Positions 1 through 6,252 of a stretch of 6,252 bases of DNA are shown piece by piece. Below the pieces are notes generated by a model. The model was not told the DNA's origin. It ran no database searches and saw only the letters and a list, made by a program, of their open reading frames with translations. This stretch comes from an uncultured Treponema sp. (GTDB taxonomy: Bacteria > Spirochaetota > Spirochaetia > Treponematales > Treponemataceae). The DNA is taken from NCBI GenBank assembly GCA_946538875.1, contig CAMNHD010000102.1, positions 1 through 6,252 on the forward strand. The letters are read 5' to 3'. Numbering within the stretch: the stretch's first letter is position 1; the number at the start of each line of letters is the position of its first letter. Position numbers and translations under genes: made by a program.

Positions 1-26
1 GGTTTCTGATATCCATACTAATTTTT

Positions 27-55
27 TTGCAAAAAATCTACAATAATGGTATACT
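27..55 (+). promoter_or_regulatory. Sigma-70-type extended -10 promoter for the cytidylate-kinase-like gene
   Basis: A -35 box TTGCAA lies at 27-32 and a -10 box TATACT at 50-55, separated by exactly 17 bp. A TG dinucleotide at 47-48 sits one base before the -10, giving the extended -10 form TGnTATACT. The expected transcription start is near 62, leaving a leader of only about 18 nt that contains little more than the ribosome binding site. Both boxes are close to consensus and correctly placed before the only rightward gene, so the call is fairly strong, although it rests on sequence alone. Confidence 0.7.
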
Positions 56-79
56 TGATTCATAAGGAAGGTAAGAATT

Positions 80-721
80 ATGGATAAAATAATAACAATA
101 AGCCGCGAATACGGCAGCGGTGGACACACCATCGGTAAACTTGTTGCAAAAGAACTCAATGTTCCGTTTTATGATAAAGAAATAATCGACATGTCCGCAA
201 AGGACTCAGGACTCGCACCGGAATTCATACAGAAAAACGAACAGAGCATCTCTTCCGGCTGGCTATACACAATGCTGCTTGGCGCCAGTTATGCCGCACC
301 TGGAACATCCAACATTGCAAGTCCACACACACCAACGCTGCCACTTGCAGATCAGGTATTCAATGCCCAGCGCAACGTCATCATCAACCTTGCAACTAAA
401 GGACCCTGCGTTATAGTAGGCCGCTGTGCAGACTACATTCTGCGCCACTGCGACTCAATCGACAAAGACAAACTGCTCAACGTTTTTATCTATGCGCCGC
501 TTGAAGACAAAGTAAAGCGTGCCATAGAACAGAAAGGCCTCAACCCCGACACAGCCGCCCGCGAGGTAAAACTAATTGACAAGCGCCGTGCAAACCACTA
601 CAACACTTTTACCGAACGCACCTGGGGTAAGCGCGACCACTACGATATCCTGCTCAACAGCTCACTTCTCGGTCTTGAAAAATCCGCAGAACTGATTGTG
701 GAACTTGTAAACCGTCTGTAA
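80..721 (+). CDS. Cytidylate kinase-like family protein (PF13189 type)
   Basis: This 213-residue cytosolic P-loop protein belongs to the cytidylate-kinase-like family (Cytidylate_kin2), which resembles CMP kinase but whose true substrate is mostly untested. The N-terminus carries the family signature ISREYGSGG (7-15), followed by HTIGK (16-20), which forms the nucleotide-binding loop; the usual GK[ST] ending is replaced by GKL. A second family motif, VIVGRCADYIL (111-121), follows a variable helical insert (about 55-105). The lid-like region DKRRANHYNTFTERTWG (167-183) leads into YDILLNSSLLG (188-198), again typical of the family. The length is normal. The start is supported by AAGGAAGGT at 64-72, with AGGT 7 nt before the ATG, and by the promoter upstream. 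It seems to be a single-gene unit, convergent with the leftward operon. Family membership is secure. True cytidylate kinase activity is not, and I would not name it cmk. Confidence 0.88.
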   Translation: MDKIITISREYGSGGHTIGKLVAKELNVPFYDKEIIDMSAKDSGLAPEFIQKNEQSISSGWLYTMLLGASYAAPGTSNIASPHTPTLPLADQVFNAQRNVIINLATKGPCVIVGRCADYILRHCDSIDKDKLLNVFIYAPLEDKVKRAIEQKGLNPDTAAREVKLIDKRRANHYNTFTERTWGKRDHYDILLNSSLLGLEKSAELIVELVNRL

Positions 722-726
722 AGCTC

Positions 727-1998
727 TCACACCCCAAGCCTGATTCTTACGCTTTGGATACGCCGTGCACTCTGATCCTCAACAATAAACAGTGCACCGG
801 CGTATTTATAAAGTGCACCGATTGAAGGCAGTTCATCAAACCTTTCCAAAAGCCAGCCGCCCAAGGTATCAAAGTTTTCACTGTCCAGTTCAAGCTTAAG
901 CACGTCATTCAAGTCATCAAGTTTCATATCGCCCGGAACAATAAATTCGTTGGCCGATACAACCGTCACGCGTTTTTCCGGAGACAATTCAACTCCGCCG
1001 TACTCGTCAGTAATGCGGCCCAACACTTCACGAAGAATATCATCCATAGTGACAATACCCGCAGTTTCTCCGTATTCGTTTATCACCACCGCAAAATTTT
1101 CACGGTTCTTTTTAAAGCGCTGCAGCAGTTCCAGAACAGCAATACTCTGTGGAACAAAATCCACCGGGCTCATGCATATCCTGACAAAATCCTTACTCTG
1201 ACATATAGCCCTGGAAGCAAAGAGCACCGCCTTGTAATGAAGCACCCCCACAACCGATTCGGGAGATTCTTCGCAGACAGGCAGTCTTGAGTAACCTGAC
1301 TCGGCAAAAGCAGCAATCACTTCTTCCAATGAATCAGTCACATTCACATAACGGACAAGCGAACGGTGGCGGCTTATATCCTCAACCTTAAGGTCGGAGA
1401 ATTCAAACAGGCGCTCAAGCATCTTTTTTTCATCTTCTTCCAGAGTGCCTTCGTTTTTTCCCACATCAAGAAGGACCTTAAGTTCCTCCTCCGTTATGAG
1501 CGGCCTCTTCTTTCTTAGAAGTTTGTGCTCCACAAAACTCACAAACCTTGTCAGCTGGTCAAACATAAACACAACAGGAAACGCAACCTTCTGCAGAACC
1601 GCTATCGGCTTTGCGGAATGCTCAGCAACCTGCCTGGGGCGCGCCGCGGCGTAAGTCTTTGGAATAATCTCACTGAATATTATAACCATGATGCTGACCA
1701 CCGCCGTACCGTAAGATACATATTCAGCACCAAAAACATTCACACTAAGTTTTGTCGCAAGTGCAGACATAAGTGTCGTAACAAGATTCGTTCCAATCAG
1801 GACAGTAGAAATCAACCTGTCAAGATTTTCCCTGAGCCTTTGTATCAGCCTTGAATTCTTTTCACCATCCTTGACCATCTGTCTGACGGTGATTCTTGAA
1901 AGTGAAGTATAAGCTGTTTCCGAGGAAGCAAAGAATGCTCCGCAAAAAAGCAGAAGTACTTCAGCAATCAAGGTACAAATTGTTCCCAATGCACTCAT
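727..1998 (-). CDS. CNNM/CorC-family membrane protein, divergent paralogue (DUF21 + CBS pair + CorC_HlyC domain)
   Basis: This 423-residue inner-membrane protein belongs to the family often labelled 'haemolysin' (HlyC/TlyC), whose studied members act in Mg2+/Co2+ export. The order is an N-terminal CNNM (DUF21) membrane domain (about 1-165), a CBS pair (about 200-325) and a C-terminal CorC_HlyC domain (about 340-423). The second CBS repeat is canonical (INEYGETAGIVTMDDI, 306-321), and the C-terminal domain has the usual NFDTLGGWL (375-383). Several signatures have drifted. The GNNxxN motif of the membrane domain reads GTNLVT (69-74), GE[IV]xPK reads SEIIPK (109-114), and the first CBS repeat has DISRHRS (207-213) where the family has DIMxPR. 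The ATG lies 2 nt past the stop of the upstream paralogue, and GAGGAGG inside that gene's last codons supports the start. It is the last gene of the operon. Family assignment is strong; whether it transports by itself or supports its partner is unknown. Confidence 0.9.
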   Translation of the reverse strand: MSALGTICTLIAEVLLLFCGAFFASSETAYTSLSRITVRQMVKDGEKNSRLIQRLRENLDRLISTVLIGTNLVTTLMSALATKLSVNVFGAEYVSYGTAVVSIMVIIFSEIIPKTYAAARPRQVAEHSAKPIAVLQKVAFPVVFMFDQLTRFVSFVEHKLLRKKRPLITEEELKVLLDVGKNEGTLEEDEKKMLERLFEFSDLKVEDISRHRSLVRYVNVTDSLEEVIAAFAESGYSRLPVCEESPESVVGVLHYKAVLFASRAICQSKDFVRICMSPVDFVPQSIAVLELLQRFKKNRENFAVVINEYGETAGIVTMDDILREVLGRITDEYGGVELSPEKRVTVVSANEFIVPGDMKLDDLNDVLKLELDSENFDTLGGWLLERFDELPSIGALYKYAGALFIVEDQSARRIQSVRIRLGV

Positions 1999-2000
1999 GC

Positions 2001-3296
2001 TCAGTCCTCCTCATCCGCTTCGCTCTCATTCTGCCGCACAACTACTTTTGCAACACGCTTATCATCCATCTTGCTGACCGTAAAACGGTAACCTTCGCGC
2101 TCAATTGTCTCACCCTCAACAGGAATATGCCCTAGCACTTCGCACATCAGTCCGCCAAGCGTCTCACAGTCCTCGGAAGCAAGATGAATGCCAAGCTGCT
2201 CGTTAATATCAACCAGACGCGCAAGACCTTCCACCTCGGTATTACGTGTATTCTTTATCTTGACTTCCACCCTGCGGGCATAAGGCTTGTACTCATCAGT
2301 GATAGGTCCGAATATTTCACGGGCAATATCTTCGCTGGTCAGAACTCCGCTGGTTCCAGAGTATTCATCAATAACCACAGCCATACTCTGCCTGTTTTCG
2401 CGGAGCATTATCTGGATGGAAGACATTTTCTTTGTCTCAAGAATAAACAGGGGAGGCCTCATCACTTTTGCGACTGAAAAATCTTCGGGGTGCGACTTGA
2501 AAAAAAGCAGATCTTTTATGTAGAGAATCCCGACAACATCGTCTATGTCCTTTTTGTAAACAGGGAAACGCGAAAGTTTGTAACGCTCTGACAGTTCAAC
2601 AATGTCCATATACTTGCTCAACAGCTGCACAGCGATAATTTTCTTGCGGGGAATCATTATGTCCTTGGCTGCAAGGTCCGTGAATTTAAACACCCTGCGC
2701 ATCATGGTCTTTTCATTTTTTTCAATAATACCCTGCTCACTGCCTACTTCTATGAATGTCTTGATTTCTTCCTCAGTGTAGGAAACCTTTTTTTTCTTAC
2801 CATCCACACCCAATACCCTGAGTGCAGTCTTGGAAATACCAGTAAACAACAAAACTAGCGGCCCAAGCACAAACTGCAGCACACTGATAAAACCGCTGAA
2901 AAAAAAGGCAATAGGTTCCGGATGGCGGGTGGCTATGGTCTTCGGGGTGATTTCACCAAACACCAAAAGCAGCATGGTAGCCGCAAAAGTCGCTATGCTC
3001 ACTCCTGCATTCCCGAACATCCTCAGGGAAAGGTAGGTAATGATTGCAGAAAGAGAAATGTTGACAATATTGTTTCCCACCAAGAGAGTGTTTATAAGTT
3101 TGTCCTTGTTGTTCAGCAAGTGCCAGACCCGTATTGCCCGTCGGTTTTTCTGATTCCTCAGAAGGCGCACCCTCAACTTATTAATGGAAAGGAATGCACT
3201 TTCAGCCGCAGAAAAAATCATTGACAGCAGAATCAACACTACTGCCACGGCGAGCAATATCCAGGTAGAAACAGACGGAGGGTGGGTGGAATCCAT
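2001..3296 (-). CDS. CNNM/CorC-family membrane protein, canonical paralogue (probable Mg2+/Co2+ efflux, 'haemolysin-like')
   Basis: With the start chosen here this is a 431-residue inner-membrane protein with the full CNNM-CBS-CBS-CorC_HlyC architecture. The membrane domain begins with a hydrophobic helix (about 10-30) running into SAAESAFLS (29-37). It also carries GNNIVN (74-79) and GEITPK (114-119), conserved polar and acidic positions of the family's transmembrane core. A lysine run (167-170) marks the cytoplasmic linker. The CBS pair (about 208-330) includes DIMIPR (212-217) and VIDEYSGTSGVLTSEDI (308-324), and the CorC_HlyC domain (about 340-420) includes CETLGGLM (377-384). The family exports Mg2+ or Co2+, probably coupled to Na+; the 'haemolysin' label is historical. 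I chose the ATG at 3296 because it follows the upstream stop by 1 nt and has AAGGA 5 nt before it. An ATG at 3341 would add 15 residues that overlap the lipoprotein gene and read as non-membrane sequence. The tail EADEED is strongly acidic. Confidence 0.91.
   Translation of the reverse strand: MDSTHPPSVSTWILLAVAVVLILLSMIFSAAESAFLSINKLRVRLLRNQKNRRAIRVWHLLNNKDKLINTLLVGNNIVNISLSAIITYLSLRMFGNAGVSIATFAATMLLLVFGEITPKTIATRHPEPIAFFFSGFISVLQFVLGPLVLLFTGISKTALRVLGVDGKKKKVSYTEEEIKTFIEVGSEQGIIEKNEKTMMRRVFKFTDLAAKDIMIPRKKIIAVQLLSKYMDIVELSERYKLSRFPVYKKDIDDVVGILYIKDLLFFKSHPEDFSVAKVMRPPLFILETKKMSSIQIMLRENRQSMAVVIDEYSGTSGVLTSEDIAREIFGPITDEYKPYARRVEVKIKNTRNTEVEGLARLVDINEQLGIHLASEDCETLGGLMCEVLGHIPVEGETIEREGYRFTVSKMDDKRVAKVVVRQNESEADEED
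2006..2012 (-). promoter_or_regulatory. Ribosome binding site for the downstream CNNM paralogue
   Basis: Reading leftward, GAGGAGG lies 7 nt before the ATG at 1998. It sits within the last codons of the upstream CNNM gene, so a ribosome finishing that gene covers the site. This favours translational coupling and fixes the start of the 423-residue protein. Confidence 0.75.
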
Positions 3297-3297
3297 G

Positions 3298-4323
3298 TCA
3301 GTCCTTGCTCTCCAGTTCCATGCCCGGTTCAAGGGAAGCATATTCCTGCATTCTCTTCACCTCTTTGATTGTATCGGTGATATCGTTCCCGTGCAGGGAA
3401 TTGGGAGCAAATTCATAGGACTTCTCAAGCAGGGAAATCATCCTGTCATAGTCGTCACTGCCAGTATTGGCAAGAATAAAACTTGCAGTATAGTACACTT
3501 CCTGCTTCTGCTCGGCATCAAGATGACCAGTTTCCGCCAGCTGCATAAAGAGAGCCACTGCCCCCTCAATATTGCCGTTCTTCATATAGTCACCGGCATT
3601 CAGATAAGCTTCCTGAACCTCATACTTTCCAAGGAGACCTGTTGAATTCTCCTTGTCATAATCCTTGATTTTTACAAAAAGTTCTGCAAGCGGTGCACGG
3701 TAAGAATCCTCTGTCGCCTCGAACAAAGCATCTACCGCGTACGCCTTGTCAATATTTCCTTCCGCATCGTTTAAAGTCTGAATCAGATTCAACAGAGCAG
3801 TACGCTTTTCAGCTCCATTTGAAATTTCTGCGTTGACACTTTCCAGGGTATTAACATTCTCGGAATAAGGAATCACCTGAAGAACATATCCTTCCTTGCT
3901 CAGAATATACAATGAAGGATACTGCTGAAGATTGTATGTGGCGGCAAACGCCTCCTTCTTTTTAAAAGCCTCTGCGATTTTGTCAGCTTCAGCCTTTTCT
4001 TTTTCAGAAGCGCCTTCATCAACAATGCTCTTTGCGTATTCTTCCTGCGAAAAATCGATGTTCACAAAAACATTTGTGTTCTTGTAGGCAGAAAGGAATT
4101 CCTTTTTTTCAAAGACATCTTTCTTGTACTGAGAACTTATACCGTCCCAGTCGTCTCCACTGAACAGAACCATCACTGTCTTGTTCAGTTTCCTTGCAGT
4201 GGCAGCCGCAGTATCGTACTCAGTTGACCAGGCAGAAGCCTTGGAACATGAAGACAAAGCCGCAGCACCAAGCACTGCTAAAGAGAGCATTACAGCTGGG
4301 AGGAATCTATTTGTGCGTTTCAT
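3298..4323 (-). CDS. Lipoprotein with cysteine-less thioredoxin-like domain and TPR-like C-terminal half
   Basis: This 341-residue exported protein has a lipoprotein signal peptide: a basic start (KRTNR), a hydrophobic stretch (7-23) and the lipobox LSSC with lipidated Cys26, as is common in spirochaetes. A thioredoxin-like domain follows (about 32-165). W32, the helix leading to NK (47-48), the strand VMVLFSGDDW (50-59), VFVNIDF (85-91) and the cis-proline-like YPSLYIL (135-141) fit the thioredoxin_7/DUF255-like pattern. Where redox members carry CxxC just after the DW, this one reads DGIS (60-63), and there is no cysteine anywhere after Cys26. A Lys/Glu/Ala-rich helical insert (about 94-128) precedes YPSLYIL. 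The C-terminal half is helical with TPR-like segments (about 234-265 and 276-309, the latter ending in FAPNS). GAGG lies 6 nt before the ATG. It is the first gene of a three-gene cluster, 1 nt before the first CNNM gene. I recognise the fold but not a specific named protein. A role as a periplasmic binding or scaffold partner of the CNNM pair is inference. Confidence 0.82.
   Translation of the reverse strand: MKRTNRFLPAVMLSLAVLGAAALSSCSKASAWSTEYDTAAATARKLNKTVMVLFSGDDWDGISSQYKKDVFEKKEFLSAYKNTNVFVNIDFSQEEYAKSIVDEGASEKEKAEADKIAEAFKKKEAFAATYNLQQYPSLYILSKEGYVLQVIPYSENVNTLESVNAEISNGAEKRTALLNLIQTLNDAEGNIDKAYAVDALFEATEDSYRAPLAELFVKIKDYDKENSTGLLGKYEVQEAYLNAGDYMKNGNIEGAVALFMQLAETGHLDAEQKQEVYYTASFILANTGSDDYDRMISLLEKSYEFAPNSLHGNDITDTIKEVKRMQEYASLEPGMELESKD
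3302..3306 (-). promoter_or_regulatory. Ribosome binding site deciding the start of the upstream CNNM gene
   Basis: Reading leftward, AAGGA lies 5 nt before the ATG at 3296, inside the final codons of the lipoprotein gene, whose TGA occupies 3300-3298. The spacing is good. The alternative ATG at 3341 has only an AGGA 2 nt away, which is too close, so this site favours the shorter 431-residue protein. Confidence 0.65.
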
Positions 4324-4349
4324 TATGAACCTCGATTGTTAAAGACTTT

Positions 4350-4384
4350 AGCTCCGGCCGCAAACAGACGTCAGGACCGGAGCT
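4350..4384 (-). terminator. Probable intrinsic terminator after purL
   Basis: A perfect 8-bp inverted repeat, AGCTCCGG at 4350-4357 and CCGGAGCT at 4377-4384, lies 8 bp after the purL stop in the leftward direction. A G-U and a C-G pair extend the stem to about 10 bp around a 15-nt loop. It is followed leftward by AAAGTCTTTAAC, so the U-tract is broken and poor. The GC-rich stem and its place between purL and the lipoprotein gene support termination, perhaps only partial. It could instead be an attenuator or an mRNA-stabilising 3' hairpin. No convincing leftward promoter is visible in the remaining gap, so the downstream operon may depend on read-through from purL. Confidence 0.5.
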
Positions 4385-4392
4385 GTTATGTA

Positions 4393-6252
4393 TCAGTTAA
4401 AGTAGCTCACGCCTGCAGCAAAGATGTTCTGGCAGGAACTTTCCGTAGGATTGGTAAGCGGGTTGCCTGCGATGTTCTTGATAAGATCAAGGCTGGCTCC
4501 GTTCTTGTCGCTCCCCATGGTGCGTTCATTGTGCCCCATCTTTCCAAGCACGTGACCGTCAGGACTTGTGAGACCTTCAATGGCAAAGAGGCTTCCGTTC
4601 GGGTTGTCCGGCTCGCTGATTGAAGGAACTCCATGTTCGTCAACATACTGTGTGAACACCTGTCCGTTGGCAAAAAGCTTTTCCGCAAGTTCGCGGCTGA
4701 TTACAATGCGTCCTTCTCCGTGGCTTACCGGAATCAGATGGATGCGTCCGTCAAGAACAGACTGGTTCAGTGCCCATGGGCTAGTCGCGCTTACCATACG
4801 GGTGCGCACCACACGGCTTATATGGCGGCCAATCTTGTTGTAGGTAAGTGTCGGCGTGGAATCGCTCATGTCGCGGATTTCTCCGTAGGGCACAAGGCCT
4901 GTCTTTATCAGAGCCTGGAAACCGTTGCAGATACCGAGCACCAGACCGTCACGCTTCTTTAGCAGAGACATGATGGAGTCTGCAATGCTTGGCGCACGGA
5001 TTACGTTTGCAATGAACTTTCCGCTTCCGTCCGGTTCGTCGCCAGAACTGAATCCACCTGCAAAGGCAACAATCTGGCTTGCATCTATCTCTTTCTTGAA
5101 TGCCTCAAGACTTGCCGCAAGTTCTTCCTGGGTGCGGTTCCTGAACACAAGAATCTTGGTCTCAGCACCGTTCAGGTTGAATGCACGTGCCATGTCGTAC
5201 TCACAGTTGGTTCCCGGGAACACAGGAATTATCACGCGCGGACGTGCAGTGCCGGTCTTTACGGTAAAGTTCCTGCGGGCTTCGGCCAGCGACGGATGTT
5301 CATCCAATGCAAATTTCGGCAGAGGGTCCTGTTCCTTTGCACCGCTTACCGGAGGGAACACCTTGGAAAGTTTTTCTTCCCATGTAGAGTTTATCTCGTC
5401 CAGAGTGATTGTTGTACCGAACACATTCACCACAGGCTCGGCCACAGTCTCTCCTATTTTCTGCACAGTCCCTTCCGTAAATTCAGCGCAGGCTTCAAGG
5501 TCCATGTCGCTTTCCACAAGGATTGAACCGTACTGCGGAGTAAAGAGGTCGCGTGCACTCACCTCATAGCCGTCAAGTTCTGCGGCTGTGGCACTCTGGC
5601 TGACCATACGGATGCTGGCTCCGATTCTGTTTCCAAGAGACATCTTGCTTACGGCTTCCGCAATACCGCCGGCGCTTACCGGGTACATCGCGCTGATTTT
5701 GCCTTCCGCGTTCAGTTTGTAAAGAACAGCCGTGTTCTGCGTGAATGTCTCGAAGTCTGGGGCAAGCGCTTCTGTATAAGGGACGCTTACCAGGTATATT
5801 CCGCTTCCGGCCTTTTTGAATGAACCGCTGGTCACGTTCTTCACGTCGTCAGTGTTCACGGCAAAACTTACCAGCGTGTGAGGCACGTTCAAGTTTTCAA
5901 AGGTACCGCTCATGCTGTCCTTACCGCCGATACTTCCCGTACCCATGGCTTTCTGTGCATCAAGTGCGCCAAGCAATGCGGCTGCAGGATAGCCCCAGGA
6001 CTTTTCGTCAACAGCGCGTCCAAAGAATTCCTGGAAGCTAAGACGGCATGTGTCAGTGCGTCCGCCAAGACATGCTATCTTTGCAAGTGAAGACAGAACC
6101 GCTACCTGTGCACCATGCCATGCAGACCATTGTGAAATACGTGCGTCAAAACCGTAGGTCATAAGGCTTACAGTGCTTGTCTCCTTTGGAGAAAGAACTG
6201 GAATCTTTGCGGCCATACCGGCTTCAGGGGTACCCTGGTACTTTCCGCCGTA
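4393..6252 (-). CDS. purL: Phosphoribosylformylglycinamidine synthase, fused large form, C-terminal half (partial, cut by window edge)
   Basis: FGAM synthase is a cytosolic enzyme of de novo purine synthesis that converts FGAR, ATP and glutamine to FGAM, ADP, phosphate and glutamate. The window holds the last 619 residues of a protein usually about 1,200-1,300 long. The frame is open to the right edge, so the first in-window ATG (6216) is internal. Numbering the visible fragment, residues 1 to about 130 are the second AIRS N-type domain with GSIGGKDSMSG (106-116). An AIRS C-type domain with GGIAEA (195-200) follows. A class I glutamine amidotransferase domain starts near 337, with PGTNCE (346-351), GGFSSGDE (399-406), the nucleophile Cys442 in GICNGFQ (440-446), and His574/Glu576 in GHNER. 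The catalytic triad is therefore complete. The C-terminal GVSYFN matches the usual GVNYF-type ending. Carrying the amidotransferase in the same chain means this is the fused form rather than the separate PurS/PurL/PurQ system. A terminator-like hairpin follows. Confidence 0.96.
   Translation of the reverse strand, partial: YGGKYQGTPEAGMAAKIPVLSPKETSTVSLMTYGFDARISQWSAWHGAQVAVLSSLAKIACLGGRTDTCRLSFQEFFGRAVDEKSWGYPAAALLGALDAQKAMGTGSIGGKDSMSGTFENLNVPHTLVSFAVNTDDVKNVTSGSFKKAGSGIYLVSVPYTEALAPDFETFTQNTAVLYKLNAEGKISAMYPVSAGGIAEAVSKMSLGNRIGASIRMVSQSATAAELDGYEVSARDLFTPQYGSILVESDMDLEACAEFTEGTVQKIGETVAEPVVNVFGTTITLDEINSTWEEKLSKVFPPVSGAKEQDPLPKFALDEHPSLAEARRNFTVKTGTARPRVIIPVFPGTNCEYDMARAFNLNGAETKILVFRNRTQEELAASLEAFKKEIDASQIVAFAGGFSSGDEPDGSGKFIANVIRAPSIADSIMSLLKKRDGLVLGICNGFQALIKTGLVPYGEIRDMSDSTPTLTYNKIGRHISRVVRTRMVSATSPWALNQSVLDGRIHLIPVSHGEGRIVISRELAEKLFANGQVFTQYVDEHGVPSISEPDNPNGSLFAIEGLTSPDGHVLGKMGHNERTMGSDKNGASLDLIKNIAGNPLTNPTESSCQNIFAAGVSYFN

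Noticed and set aside
1..65. C-terminal tail of an upstream rightward gene
   Set aside because: Two rightward frames are open from the left edge to stops at 46 and 65, but they are too short and featureless to support a gene, and they run over the -10/-35 promoter.
683..704. Leftward terminator for the CNNM operon inside the kinase-like gene
   Set aside because: The stem is only CCACA/TGCGG with an internal mismatch, although a T5 tract follows. This is too weak to call.
724..760. Rightward terminator hairpin CCAAGC/GCTTTGG just after the kinase-like gene
   Set aside because: The stem needs a bulge and no T-tract follows, and the sequence is the coding end of the CNNM gene.
4335..4363. Leftward promoter TTGCGG-17 bp-AACAAT before the lipoprotein gene
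   Set aside because: Both boxes are weak, and the predicted start near 4328 would fall past the GAGG ribosome binding site at 4330-4333, leaving the gene without it.
4925..5569. A 214-codon rightward open frame
   Set aside because: It is entirely antisense to the purL amidotransferase and linker region. The leftward frame has unmistakable catalytic motifs, while the rightward product shows no family signature and is Ser/Arg/Pro-rich as expected of a shadow frame.
4393..6216. A complete 607-residue PurL starting at the ATG at 6216
   Set aside because: The frame stays open for 12 more codons to the window edge with PurL-like sequence, and a fused PurL is about twice this length, so this ATG is an internal methionine.

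Overview
The window suggests a non-pathogenic, purine-prototrophic bacterium, most plausibly a treponeme-like spirochaete. The clues are a spirochaete-style lipoprotein with a relaxed lipobox, a tandem pair of 'haemolysin-like' CNNM/CorC genes, a PF13189-type cytidylate-kinase-like protein, and a long fused PurL whose C-terminal motifs look like the Clostridia/Bacteroidetes/spirochaete type. The taxonomic call is inference from gene content only; nothing here is diagnostic, and a clostridial or other source is not excluded.

Layout: a rightward cytidylate-kinase-like gene (80-721) follows a well-formed extended -10 promoter (27-55). Everything else reads leftward. In transcription order these are the C-terminal half of purL (enters from the right edge and ends at 4393), a 69-bp gap with a probable terminator hairpin, a thioredoxin-fold/TPR-like lipoprotein (4323-3298), and two paralogous CNNM-CBS-CorC_HlyC membrane proteins (3296-2001 and 1998-727). 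The last three genes are separated by 1 and 2 nt and look translationally coupled, so they form one compact operon. The operon ends tail-to-tail with the kinase-like gene, with only 5 bp between stop codons.

How they may work together: the CNNM/CorC family is linked to Mg2+/Co2+ export, and its members dimerise. Two coupled, divergent paralogues could form a heteromeric transporter. The upstream copy keeps the family signatures; the downstream copy has lost several. The lipoprotein would sit on the outer side of a membrane. Its thioredoxin-like domain has no cysteine at all beyond the lipobox, so it cannot be a redox enzyme and is more likely a binding or scaffold module. PurL and the kinase-like protein are nucleotide-metabolism genes with no evident link to the operon.

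I see no mobile element, CRISPR array, tRNA, rRNA or riboswitch. No gene-free stretch exceeds 80 bases. The best candidate for something undescribed is the coupled Cys-less lipoprotein plus CNNM pair, but this is a modest lead rather than a clear new system.
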